A stretch of 64,000 nucleotides of DNA, from positions 2,234,001-2,298,000 of the forward strand of contig JAQFVV010012529.1 in assembly GCA_028023455.1 (NCBI GenBank), read 5' to 3'. Of this stretch, positions 12,501 through 27,500 are shown piece by piece. The notes beneath the pieces were generated by a model. That model searched no databases and was not told the origin of the DNA. It saw only the letters and a program-made list of their open reading frames with translations. This DNA is from Epiperipatus broadwayi (taxonomy: Eukaryota; Onychophora; Udeonychophora; Euonychophora; Peripatidae). The position numbers and the translations under genes were made by a program. The number at the start of each line of letters is the position of its first letter. The stretch's first letter is position 1.

Positions 12501-15500
12501 CATTGTCTTTTCTTCGTAAAGTCTAATAAATTGAAGGGAAAGAATAATTAAATGAAGTTATTTAAATAAAAATTTATAAAAAAATTCATGGCACAATTGG
12601 AAAGATAACAAAGAATGACTTCTTAAACATGCATGCATTATTCATATAATTTTCTCAGAAATTTAAAATGACAAAAGAAATTTTAAATATTTAAAAATAC
12701 TGATTCAGTAGTCCCTAGGAGGAATCAGGATAAAATATGGATAATAAAAATAATGCTTAAAGTTGTTAGTAGAAATATCTTGGTAAGGAGGATGGGCAAA
12801 TCAATTGTCATTATTAAAAGAATGGTAATGAAAATGTAAGAAAAATATATAAAAATTAAAAAAAAAAAAATTACATGATTTTGAAAATCACAAAGCAAGA
12901 ACAAAAAGGCATCACATCTTGATTTTACAGGCATGATACAGAAACCCAAAATTTATATATTAATTACAATAATTTATATGTACTATTCAAATTAAAATAT
13001 AAATAATTATTTAAAAATAATTGAAAAGCTTTAAAAGTAATATAAACAACTAATCTACCTTGCTCTTTCTGCCATTTGAATGCCACTCCAACGAGGGCTG
13101 TATGGATAATTAGATTTAACTTGTGTGAGAGGTTTACCATCTCGATCATGGTATATAGATTGAAAAGTAAATGTAGGCTGTTGAGCAGGAAATTTTGGAG
13201 ACAGTGTGACTGGAAAATAAAAATTAATTAAAAAAAAGCAAAAATACAACTTAATATATTAAAAAAGGAAAATTTGAAATATTGTAAAACAATTGGTATA
13301 ATAAAGAAAGTTGACAAAATCTATAAGTAAAATTATTTCTATATATCTTAATTTAAATGTGTACATATATTTTTTTCTCTAGCATTTCTTCTAACATTAT
13401 AAATGAACTTCAAAATTTAAGAATCTAATATTGAAAAATGAGTCTATATATTAATGTCCAGTATGGTAACTAAACTTCAGTTAGATATGGGCAGTTTAAC
13501 ATATCATTAAACATATTATTTTAGTGAATGACTTGAATAGCAATTTTTTTAAGTTCTATATTGCTTTTACTTTTTTTAAATTCAGTACCTTGCTATTCAT
13601 GTGTGTAATTTTGTATAAGTTTAACATGAAGTTATATACACATTTGCAATCAATAATTATGATTCCAATATTAGTTATTAAACATAAATTCATTAAATTA
13701 CATTAAATAAAAACTAACCAATAAAACTATAATTATTAGAATTTCACTGAATCCATAAATCAAAATTATTAAACATGCTGAAAATTTCAATCGCTAAATA
13801 ACATACTATCAGTGGGATTTACAGTGTTGCAACTTTATGTGCATCTGGCAGACTTACTCTGAAAAGAAATGTAAAGATTAGCTAAGTGTGAAGAGAAAAA
13901 TAATTGTGTGTTCAGTTGATCTAAAAATAATTCAAAGTTTGAAGTTGGTTTAAGATGTTTACTAGGTAAAAAATCTTTTGATTTTTTAATAATTATAGAT
14001 CCATCATTGCTAGAATGATGGTGGCTAGACTGAAGGTAAATTCTTTTAACATTGCAGTAATTTAAATATATATCCTTACATTAAATAATATAGATATCAA
14101 GATAGAAAATTTTTCAGAGATCTGAAATAAACTTTTGTTATATCTCATAAAATCATTATTATCAATGGAAGAAATTGAAATATAAAGATTAGAAGTGATC
14201 ATGGAGAATGGAAAGAAGCTATGAACAAATATGACTTTGTAGGAAAAAATAATTATGATAATGTAAAAAATAGACAGAAAATGAATAATAGAAAAACATG
14301 ATATTTATAATTAAAGTTGGTCAACAACAATATGACAATGTGTTGCACTTTTTACAGGTCTGATATAGTTTCAAACTATAGTTTAGTAATGGTAAATATC
14401 AAGCTGAAACTTGAGCTATTTTATTTTTTAGAAACAAGGAAAAAAATATTAGTTAATTACTTAAGGAAAAAATCAGAAATTTGGATAAAGAAAAAGACCT
14501 AAATTTAATAAATGAAAATATTAATGTTTTTAGAGAAAAGATTAAAAAGTAGCGAAGTACATAAAAAACTCTAAAATTGGTCCCCAGAAAAAGTAAATAT
14601 TGACAAGGTGAAGAGGTAGTTCAAAATTTGCAAAACAGTAACATAAGAAAAAGAGTAATGATGTAAAGTAGGCAATCAGGAGGGATAGACAAAAATAGTT
14701 GGAAATACATTATAGCTGATATATAGTGAATAAAAATCCAAAGAAATGGTAGCTAAAACAAAGGATAATAAAATATAAGCATGGAAAAATGCTCATTACC
14801 AAAAATAAAATTTCAAATTATAAAAAACAAATTTTGATAAAAAAAACAACAACAGAAAAATGAGTAAATCAATTTACTAAAATTGCATTACCATCTTATA
14901 ATAATGAAAATATTTTATTGGAAGTTCAATGTATAAATTGAAAAAGAGTAAAAGTCCTGGAAATAATGAAATAGCTAAGGAAATGATCAGATATAGTCAA
15001 GATAATTTACTTTAAGAAATTTACAAACAACATACTATTGCATAGAAAGTAGAATACTTAAAAGATAATAAAATCGTTTCTAATACTAATTTATAAAAAG
15101 AATATAAGATGATGTGAAAATTATAAAGCCTTATGCATTAATAAGCATTTTAGGAAAAAAATTTAATGATCATTTTAAATGAAAAAGTAAGATACGATAG
15201 ATTTAAGAAATATAGGTCTGAACAAAAATTACCACTGCATGTTATTGCAGAGAAAGCCAGATGAAAAGGAAAACATCTATATATATTGTTGATGTTTAGT
15301 AGGCATTTGACAGCATTGACCATAAGATGGCTTGGATAGTATTTAAGTCATATGTCATACATAGCAACCTAATTAATCTTCATATAATATCTGATGATGA
15401 TAAGTTAATACAGCTGCAATAATGTATGGAAAAATTGAAACTTGGTTAAAAAAACGTACAAGTCAAGAAGATCCAATTTTACCAAGCATATTCATCACAC

Positions 15501-18500
15501 ACCTGGAAAGAGTAAAGGGGAAAGAAGATAAAAAAAAAAAATTAAAAAAAGATACACTATGGAGTGAAAATAAATAATTTAAGATATGAAGATGATGATC
15601 ATTAAAAAAAAGTGAAGAAAAACTAAAATCACATTAAAGATATTAAATGAAGAAGAAAAAAGATATATGCATAAACATATCCAAAGAAAAATTTTAATTG
15701 AAAGAAATGTATCAGATAATATAAAAAGTTTTGTGAATCTGGAAATAATATCATTAGTGATCTTGACTGTAAAAAAAGAAATAAAATTAAGAATAAAGCA
15801 AGAGCATGTCTATAAATCACAGATAAGATTTAAAAAAGCAAAGACATAAAACTACAAAACAAATTACATGCATCGGATGATGACCAAACATTCTATGTGA
15901 ACAATCTTCACATTTGAAAGAACATACTGTAGAAAATTGTTGAAAACTGGATGGATGCAAAAAGTTTCTAATGAAAAATTATACAAAAATGAAATGAAAA
16001 TGGAATAAATTTTATTGAAGAAAGTTATAGAAAAAAAAATATAGAGAATAAATAATGATCAAAAATTTAAAACTCTAATTTTTAATATTATACAAGATGC
16101 AAACCAAAGGCAAAGATCCCAGAAAATATGGACAAATGATATTAAAAAATGATGTGGAGTGAATTAGCATTTCTTCAGCAGTTTTATAAAAAATATATTA
16201 GACCGGAGAGCATTGAAGAAAGCATCATAATTACATCCATACAAGCTTATAGTTTCAGATGATGATGCCAAAGATCATTTATTTATAATATAAATATATG
16301 CAAAAGAAGTTAAAAGGTTTTGTGTATTGCCATGTTAATCCTTGCAAATAGTATTTAAAAAAACCACAAGTTCAAACTATGGTGCATTAGCACAAAATTG
16401 CACGTGTACCTTAAAATTCTGATATGATCAACAAAATCTGAATTAAATAAAACATGAATATTTTTCTAACTAAAAAAAATATTATTTGTTGATCACTGAA
16501 TCTTCACTTATTTTTTACTTTCATTTCTAATTGAAAAACATTATAATTTTAATTTTGTAAAAAAAAAAATGGGTGAGAAGAGACTATCAAAGAATTAAAA
16601 AAAAAACCAGATTGAGTAGACACATATATCAGAAAAAATCATGAATAAAATGAAAAAAATTAACAGATATTTTAAAGAGAGAATTTAAATGGAGAAAGAA
16701 ATAGGAAATAGGTTCAAAAAGATGGATTGTTGGAATGAATAACAGAATTTCAATATAAAAGGCAATTGATGATTATTAGTGATTTATTTTGGTTTATATT
16801 ATTTAATGGTATTAACATTTTATGTAAAATGTGGATTAAAATTAAAGTTATAACTTACTTATAATGATAAAGAAGAATTCTTGCCATTCAAATAAAAATG
16901 AAATCATAGACATTTCAATTGTATCATATTCTAAGACAGATCTACAAAACAACAATAAAAAAAATAAATAACTGATAATTAAATTAAAAATTTAAAATAA
17001 TTCATGGAAGATAGACTTTTTCCATTACCTGCCATAATAGCTAAGAAATGCTGCTACATATTCTTTTTTTTTGGCAAAAGTTTCTACAATAGAAGTAACC
17101 TGAAAAATAATAATAATAAAATGCCTTTATATAAAGAAAAATTAAAAAGCAGCATTAATAAAATGGTAGTGAACTTACTTTAGTTTGTAATAATTTGGCA
17201 ATTTGTGGAACAAAGTCCATAAGGCAGTCATGTGAATGAAAGAGAGGAATTCGCAATTTACTGATATCTCCTACAGCACTATAAATTATAAAGTTATAAT
17301 CAGAAATGTTATGCAAAGTTAGTAGAAGGCTGAAAAATTTTATTAAATACCTATATGAAAATTTCATTAATACATTTGTATAAAAAAATTTAAAAATTCA
17401 TTTTAAAAAAAGTTTTAACAAAAAGAAAAAGGACAACTGATCATTATAAAAAGGAAGTGATAAAGTAAAAAAAAATAATTTTAGTTAAAACCATTAACAA
17501 GACAGGAGGAGCAAATTAACTGCATAGTAAAACCACAATTGTCAATTAAAGAAATTAAACTGTGATGAGAGAATTTGACTATTGTGTGTATATATGCAAA
17601 AATAATGTAAATATTTTTATGAATAAACACAATTAGACAAACATAGTATCCAACAATTCTTCCAAGTAATTAAAAAATATAGTGACCAATTAATTTGGAT
17701 GCTGGGATACTAAAACATGCTGATTAATGCACTGACCACTTAGTACATTTAATGTACTTGCCAATTATAAACTGAATTTCTAATAAATACTAAACTAAAT
17801 AAAATGCAGTGCCTGGACTTTAATTAAAAGATATCCTCTTTGTGACAATCCAGGATCCTCATCAATTGCATGCCCATAAACAATGAATATAAACCCCTGG
17901 TAATAGTACGTAGGCTGAACCCTACCATTTGATGGCACTGTTTTTCGCCCAATGCACATCAATATACCGATTCACAGGCCACCTGTTTGTTTACATAATA
18001 TTACGGTAAAAGATTTACATAATATTACGGTAAACCACTAAAGATTTATTTTGTTTTTTCACCCGTTTTTTTTTTTTTTGTTCGTTTTTTAAGAAACAAA
18101 CACTTTGTTTTTAGATGGTGTAGGGGTGTTGGTTTGCTTTTAAATTATCGACTAACAATCCTTCAGTTTTTTTACATAATATTACGGTAAACCAAAGATT
18201 TGTTCTTTTTTTACCTGGTTTTTTTTTGGTTTCATTTTTTTAATAAACAAACACTTTGGTTTTAGATGGTGTAGGGGTGTTGGTTTGCTTTTAAATTGTC
18301 ATAAAACAATAAATGAAATTCATTTTTTTATAATACATAATTAATGACTGATTTAACATATATGTGTGGGCAAGAAAATATGTGCAAACACTGGTGTTTA
18401 TAAAAAAAATTAATCAAATATACCATATGACATTTTTTTAATACACAATTAATTCACCATCAAAAAAAACATAAATGCACATATATACACAAGCACTCAG

Positions 18501-21500
18501 ATGTGCTATATAATAATTTAAAAAATAATATGTTCAAATTGTCATGGGCCTATAAAAAATTCAATTTGTTTTTAATAATACATTAATGCACACATGATAT
18601 GTGCAAATATAACAAAATAGATGATATGAATTAAATATATTAATCAGCTTCTTATTGATTTTTTTTATGGTAAGTAAAAGTTTTCTTTAAAAAAATATTT
18701 ACTCCTTTGACAGTCCTTCATCAAAGTTTTTCTCTTTTTTTTTTTTCAGGTTACTCTTGATTAATTGTAAACATCTTTAAAAATACTCAAGCAAGATTTT
18801 TTTTTTCCAATCTAGAAAGATATTTGGAGTTTACTTTTGTTTCAAAATAAAACTCTATGAATCAATCCTTTGTTTTTTAGACTTTTTATTCAAGCAAAAA
18901 TTATTTACTTGTTTACTTTTAAATTACAGATTTTAAATGTCATTTTTATTTTTCATTTAAAGTAACTCACCAGTAGCACTTTATATATATATATATATAC
19001 AATGCAGCACATTTATATTGCATTACAGTTGACTTAAAGCATTAATTATTAATGGAAAGAATGCTATTGATAAAATCAACAAATATAAAATACAATATAT
19101 ATAAAATAGTGTGCTGGTGTGGATCCAATTACATTGTTGAGTTGAAATGTGCATTGAAAAAAAGAATTCACAAACATGAACATTATACAAAAAAATATGA
19201 TATTCTGTGAATAGATATAAATCTGAGAACATTCAGTTATTTGTATTGGAAGTTTCTGCTCTGACAGTTTTTATTTTGCACATGAAAAAACATTTGAAGA
19301 AAAGAAAAATCAAAGAGGCCTATTTTATAAATATGACAGATAATTTATAATTATGTTAATATAGCATAAATTATAGAAAATTGGTCATTCACATGGAACA
19401 TTAATATTGTGCAATTTTAATTTGATTTTTTTAAAACCATATAATGCTATTCAGGATGGCATTCATGACATAAGCTGGCTATAGTTATCTATTTTTATAT
19501 ATTGTAAAGATTATTCCAGAAGTTTTTGTTTATCATATATTATTTTAAATGATTTTATAAATATATTAGTAAAACAACCTAAATAACTCATTGCAGAGCA
19601 AAGATCTTTACAGAATCCTTGATGTTCCTCAAAATTTGTTTTAATTTCATACATACTACAATCAATATACAGAACAATATATTTATAATGAAAAATGAAA
19701 TAAAAGCATATTAAAGAAATAGATGAATTCAAAATATCTATATATAACTCACTTTCCAATTCTAGGTGATAAATGAAGTTTGGAAGTTGGCTGGTCACAT
19801 TCTGGTGATTGGTAACTAATAAATAAAACAGCTCTATCTTCTCCTGGATTATCCTTTTAAATATATTATTAAAATAAATTTTGCAACCTATTACTTGAAT
19901 CTATGCTAGGTTTATAAGTTATAAATATAAAATATGATGTTCACAATTCATAATTATATTAATATTCACATCTAAAAACATCTGATATTTTTATATTTTA
20001 TATATAACATTAAAAATAACATTTAATTTTTAAGATTTGCATTAAAGCTTTTTTTATGCAAAGGTTCTATTATCAGCATTATTCATTAATGGAATCTAGA
20101 TGATAACTGAAATAGAATGATAATGGATTAGTAGTCTTAATGTAAACTGGAAGAATCATGCAATGTTTTGTATAACTTAAGATTTTTATTTTAGCATTAA
20201 AGAATATATAAAAGAACATATAGTTAGGAATCTATTTTTATAATAATTTAACAAAACATATAGTGTAAAAATAAAATCATTTTTATATTGAACAAATGAT
20301 TTCTATAAATATAATAGTAAAACTTTAAAATAGAAAATATTTTTCACTTACTGTAAGAATATATTTATTTTGATACAGTTAGGTTAATAAATCAGGCTAT
20401 TCCATATATTAATTTTTGATTTAAATTATTTTAAGATACTGAAACTACATTATAATAACGTTAATACAATAGGCTTTTATTTATCCTCTGTTTTACATTT
20501 TTTTAACATAAAAATCTTTTGCTGTATAAATGTATTTTAGAATAAAGATCTCATTAAAATCTTATCTTTGATGATATATATTTATTAGATTTATACTATT
20601 TTCTTAGACTAAAAATTTTTAAAATGGGTAAAGGAATTTGACTATTAAACAAGATATAATGCTTGGCTAAATTGATTATTGATAATTCTAATCAATCTTT
20701 TTTTGTTGTTTTAAGATGACAAAAAAAAAAAAGCATTTAGAAGCTATTCAAATAATTTTTGCTATAAGACTGATTGTATAAGATGCAAATTTCACACTAA
20801 TATAACGTTTATATTGAATGATTTATTTATTTATTTTTAAAAATGTTTTTTTTTTTGTAACAAGCAATTTCAAAATCTTTTGAAAAAATAATCAAAACAA
20901 AATAAAAAACATTAACTATGTCTGCTACTGCCTTAATAGTATTGATGCATGCATTTCTTTTTTTTTTAAAAAAAAGACAGATTATATGTTAATAAAAGAG
21001 ATTCTTAAGATGCAACTTTCTTGCAAGAAACATGGAGACTTTTGATCTAATGAAATCCAGATAAGCAGCACTATTAACAAGGTTCTTCCAAATAGTCAAT
21101 AAAAAGAAAATATTATTTACCTGAAAGAATAATTAAAAACTGTGATTTGGGACATTCATTATAAAATGGTTTTTAAAAAAAATTTCAATTTTTTAACATA
21201 GTTAAAAATTTAGTTAATTTTAATTGGAAAACGAGATTCTCAGAATGTCCCTCAAAATAGAAAACATAGTCGAGAAAATGTATGACAAGAATCTACATAT
21301 AAGCAAATAAATATTTGTTTATTAGCATTTTTGTTTTGGTATTTTGGGAAATTTAAAAATAAGTTTCTTTATATCAGAGAGGAATCTTATCCTAAAAACT
21401 AAGAGAATGTTATCCACAGAATTATTTTATAATTTTAGCATATCTTTTAAATCATAATAGATAAAAGAACCTAGACTAAATTATACTAAATTTAAAAAGT

Positions 21501-24500
21501 AAAATATCATTATATAAAATATTGATTTATAAATATTACAAAAGAATAATGTTCTATTCAGTTTGAAAGCAATAACAAACCAAAAAAGTTTGGAAATAAT
21601 TGAATTAATTAGTAAAAATTATCTAGAGAGATATTTTAAATGCTGGCTCTGGCTAAGCATTTATCACAAAGCTTGTTGAGGAATTGGCAATCCTCACTGT
21701 TTATAACTTACAAGCTTAAGAGAATAGGGTCATATGATCTATGACTCTTATTTTGAATGTTTAATACTGTTTTATTACAATATAATAGAAATCTTAGATA
21801 AAAAGAGACGATATACCAAAAAGACTTTATCATATAAACAAAACATGAAAGATGATAATTGCTAATCTCAAATGCGTAATGAAATACATACTGTATTTGA
21901 ATGATTGTATATCTGTGTCAGGTGTATGCTATATATATTAAATCGAAACATTTCATTGTAGACTTGAAAATGGCTACAAAGCAAAACTTACACTGAAGAT
22001 ATATACCCGAAATATATTGTGCAATTAATATAAATTAAAATCCTCTTTGTTAATAAAACTTTTTTTTTAATATCGGTCATTATTATATTAAACTTGATAT
22101 ATATATATATACGCTATTAAATAATACTTACTTTAGTTAAATATGGTGGGATATTTGAAAAATCTACTTGGAGTTGAATCATTAAATTTATCTGACAATT
22201 TTTTGCCTAGAAGAAAATAAATATATTCTGATATTTAAACTGAAAATACTTTATAAAATATTGTTTAATTTTAAATATGCATTAACTATATAAAAAAAGC
22301 TGTAAGAAATAATAAAATCTTAGTCAAGTATAAATATTGAAAATTCAAATATATGTATATACATAAAGAATCTCAGATATCTGATATCCTCTATTTGTTT
22401 CAAGACATGGAGAGAACATGCATAAACATGTGAAGTTATTATTATTTATATATTATTCTACACGAATAAAGCGTGATAAACAGAGCATATATCTTATCAT
22501 GCTTTATTCATGTAGAATAATTTTCATTATCTGACAGTTTTTGTATTATTTATTTATATATATATATATTTCTTTATTAGAATAATTAAGCTCCTATTAC
22601 AGTTAATTAGTAACATATTAAAATGAGAAAGCAGGTACATGATTATGGTTTCATAAATCTAATTTTCTCATCAGCTTCAAAATTCAATAGTCTATAAACA
22701 AAAATATTATCAACAATATGGCTAAAAAGAAGTTTGTTATTAAGTGAAAGAAGACTATTTTTTCTTTGACATATCACAAGAATGTGACAAAATCCTAATA
22801 TCTATTCTATATATTCTTATTGTTGTAACTCCTTCATTACTATATGTTTATTCAGGAGATCATTGCAGGTTTAATGCAATGGCTGATTGAAAGAATCAAG
22901 TCCATGGATCATATGTCAACTCTATCACTTTCAGTGCTTGAACTTATGACCTTTCAAATGAGATTTTGATTTCTTATTTACATAGTAAATTAACATGGAT
23001 AGTTGTTAATCAATATACATCAGTCAATATGATAGGTGTTTGCTGGCTTATATCTTTGGGTGCTATAATCTTCCTTCTCGGATGCTGATAGATTTGAATT
23101 GAAACACCAATTAAGTTTTCTTCAGGATACGATATATATGTGAGAATCTTATATGGAAGAAGCTGCAAAATTATCAGACAAAAAGGAATTCAGAATTAAA
23201 GGCAAAAAAAGATAAATGTTGCCAAGTTATAGAACCTAGAATGCCATTTATAACAAAGCTCTTTCTTTAGCTATTTACAATTGTAGATAAATTTTAAGCA
23301 AAAGAAGATTGCATAAATTAGAAGTATCTAATATTAAATGGGAAATTGTTAAACTTTATGAAGTTAAAACAAAAAATGAAGACAATTTAAAAAATGAGCC
23401 GGCATTTTACTATATTAAAAACACAAATATAATAAATTCACTATAAATACAAGATGGAAAAATAATTTTGTAAAAGTAACAAAATTGGTTATTCAATTGA
23501 ATGGATGATACCAAATGCAGATAATTCAGATTAATGTCTCAACAATTTTTTCTTCTAACAGAGAAATAGGGAATTTAAATATAAATAAACAAAATGCTTT
23601 TGATCATACCAATAACATTTAAAAACTAACACGAAAAATTTTAATATTAAAATTGGAAAGCAATTGAAAAATAAAAATGATATGAGAAAATTTATTGAGA
23701 GAGAAATGAGAGAGGATATAGATTTGTGATAAATGAAATAAAAATCCAAAGAGCAAATGGATATAAAAATTATTTTGATTAACAAAAAATATAAATTTCA
23801 ATACTGTAATACATTTAATAAATTCAATTCAAGAAATAATCATCAATTAGTAAAATGTAAGATATATGCAAATACAAAACTAGAAACAAAAACTATTAAG
23901 AAAAAAATCTAACAACAGTCGATATCACATTACAAAGAATTTAAGCTAGAATTTATAAAATGTTTTAACATGTTAACAGAATTTTTATGGTTGGCTTATA
24001 TTTAAATGAGATCTATAAAAAGAGAACTGACACTTTATTAAAAATAGCTAATACCATAACAGGAATCTGTAAATTTCTATTGAGAAAAGACAACATAATC
24101 AGGAAAAAAAGGAATATACAGTATATATATAAAATTGAAATATTAGGAATTCTGTAAATGATAAGTAAATAACATAAAAAATGGAATTTTAAAAATGACA
24201 AGAAAAACTGGAAGAGAATTTTAAAAAAAATAAAAATCTCTAAAATATAAAACAACAAACAAATATTTCTCTATTTCACTTAAGCACTGTTGAAAAATAT
24301 ATAATAAAAAATTTAAAAATTAGAAATTTGTTAAAAGTTATTTCAGCAAATAAGAAGAAAAGATACATTGTTACCAAAAATAAATAACGTCATGAAGGTG
24401 CATAAAAATTCTACAAAGAATTAGTCCCATAATTACAAAATTTGAAACACAAGTGTTTTAAATTGAGAGATGAGATAAGCAATTAAATGTATAAAGAATA

Positions 24501-27500
24501 AAAACAATACAAGAAATGAAATCATTAGATTATATTTTAACAGAATTGAAAAAGAAAAATTACTAGCAAAGCTATATGCTAAATATCAAAATAATAAAGC
24601 TACTAGATGATTAAAAGAATATGATAGTGCTATTTAAAAAAGATACCAAAAATTAGAATGTCCTCTATCAATAATATATCAGTTCTTTGTTAAAACCATT
24701 AAAAATCACCTACATAAAAACACTGGACTCAAGCTCACTAAAATAACAAGTTAGATTACAATTAATTATAGTAAAATAGATCATATTCAAGTATGAAAAA
24801 GAAAAGATCAATAAATACAATTGCCATTTTGCATTGGGTTTACAGATTATGAAGAGAATTTAATGCTATAAATACTTCTGTTATGATTAAAACTTTGAAG
24901 CATTATGACAGAGACACAGAATATTATCAAATTCTGAAGAATATTTATCAAAATCTAACAACCATAATTAGACTGCATTGTGATGCTAAGAAGATTAACA
25001 CTGATAAAGGTATATGAAAGGGTGATTGCATTTCTACAAAACTTTTTGCTACAGATAATTTTATAGGAGATATTTTAAGGATTAAAATGGGATGCAAAAA
25101 GTAGTAAAACTAAGAGATTACTGATAAAATGATTATTTTTAAAAATTCATGCTTCAAAGTTGTAGACTAATGTTAAAAAATAATAAAATCAAATCATGTA
25201 CAATGGTTTTTCAAAGAAAGTAGAAAATAAGAGATTCACAATAATGAATTGTAAATATTTTGATAAAATTAATAATAGATTTTGATAAAATAATTTAATA
25301 TTAAAAGAAAATATACCTATGTACTTGAATAAAATTTTTCACAAATATATTTTACCAGTATTTATCTGAGTCTTAGGATATTTAATAGAACAGCAATATA
25401 GAGATTGCTATTCACCCAGAAGCACATTGAGTTTTACACAGGGAGATCATCAGTAAAATAAATGAGTGAGAAAATAAATTATATTCTGACATTATTAAAA
25501 GAATTAAGAAGCTGAAATGCATATTGATTGAATATATTGCTGAAAGCAATGACAAAAAATGACACTTTAAGTATTAAACTGAATTGCAAAAAAAAAAAAA
25601 AACTAGATCTAGAAAAAGATAAAGTTAGATAGATGAATGAAAGAGAAAAGTTTGTTAGACTGAAATAGAGAAAATAAATTGTACAAGAAAAACTTGGATT
25701 TAATTTGGATTTTTATCCTACAACAGAATGACTGTGCTGATGATATACTCATCTTTATAATTTTAAATATGAACTAGTAGTATCATCACATAACTATTTA
25801 AGACCATAGCAATCATTTAATTGATTTCTTTGGATAATCGTGACAATTGAATACCAAAAGTGATAAGATTTCAACAGTTCAATCCAAATGATTAAACTAA
25901 AAATTATCTTTGATATTTTCAAATGGGGATCTATTCAGAAATCTTTTAACTCTTGAATACATCAATCTTACCACTATGCTAAATTGAGCTTGAAACATCA
26001 ATATTTGTATAGCAACATGAAACAATTCTATTCATTGGATAAATTGAAAATTTTTAAATTCAATTAAAATCAATATAGAAATCTCTACTTGAGTCTATTG
26101 TCATCTTACTCGGTTAAAATGCTCAGGATATTTAAAACATTTTTGACTTGACAGCATAAATCTATAGTAACTTTAAACTTTGGCAAAAAAAATCTATTTT
26201 AAACATTTATTCCAATAAGCAATGCTTTGAATATTTGTATGGTAAAAATATTTTTCATAATTAAAAAAAAAACAAAAAATAAGGATATATATACACAATG
26301 CTTTAGAGTTTCAGGAAATGTTGCAGGAGTTATCAGATGAAAGTAGGACTAAAGATAAATGTTAAAAAGACTAAAGTAATGTTTAATAGATTTTCTCAAA
26401 ATATGAAAATAAAGATTGATTATGATGAATTAGAAGAAGTTAACGGTTACAAATACCTTGGTCAGATTATTAATACAGATGGAAACATAATGGATGAAAT
26501 TAATCATAGAATTAAACTTGGTTGGAGTGCTTTTGGTAGAAATAACTTGATACTAAAAAAAAATATGCCTATGTGTTTGAAAAGGAAGGTTTTTAATAAA
26601 TGTGTTTTGCCAGTTCTTACTTATGGATCTGAGACTTGGAGATGCTTAATAGAAGAGCAATACAGAGACTTCAAACCACTCAAAGAAGTATGGAGAGATG
26701 TATGTTGGGAGTAACAAGAAGAGATCGAAAACGCAATGTATGGGTAAGAGAACAAACAGGTGTTACTGACCTCATTGAAAAAATTAAAAGACTGAAGTGG
26801 AGTTGGGCTGGACATATTGCTAGAAGAGATGATAATCGATGGACAATTGAAATTTTAAACTGGATTCCAAGAGATTGTAAAAGACCCAGAAAGAGACCAC
26901 ATGTGAGATGGATGGATGAAATAAGAAAGTGTGCAGAGGTGATGTGGAGAAGAGAAGCTAAAGATCAGAAAAGATGGATTGAACTTGGAGAGACCTTCAT
27001 CCTGCAGTAGATTGATAATGGTTGATGATGATGACATTAATAAAAAAGTTCAAGTTTATATATATATATTTAATCACTAGATGGAGCTTTACCAATAACT
27101 CCTAACAAGCTTTTTTTCCAATGTGTCATAGCATCAGCCGGGAAGCGAACCCGCTAACCCGGGACAACTGCTTGTAAAGCAGCCGTCGCTGACCTCTCAA
27201 CCACCAATGCTTGACTAGCTCCCAACAAGCTTTGTTTACATAAATGCCAAGAGAGATAGAATTCAATATATATATAGTTAAAACATTTTAGCACATATTC
27301 TCATAAAATGTTTCATTTTAAAACAAAAATAATTAATAAAATGCAATAGATAAAAAAAAATTCTAAAATTTTTTTTTTTTCATTCTCTTTTTATTATAAT
27401 TTCAAATTTTTAAAAATCATTTGTAAACGAATATATTGTGATTAGAGCAATTAGTAGAAATTGTTTGAGAAACAAACACACAAAAAAGCATGCCCCAAAA

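Larger units (their letters stand above)
6569..13058 (-). other. BABAM2: Last BABAM2 intron (6490 bp)
   Basis: Apart from the A12G12 tract, the GC-richer island at 10274-11870 and the palindrome at 12240, it is AT-rich and holds no supported gene. The frames of about 60-75 codons in it are phenylalanine/lysine/isoleucine-rich noise. Confidence 0.7.

Noticed and set aside
23555-24258. Several minus-strand frames of 60-81 codons
   Set aside because: They are dominated by Phe, Ile, Leu, Tyr and Lys, as expected from AT-rich noise, and they lie opposite the decayed LINE copy B.
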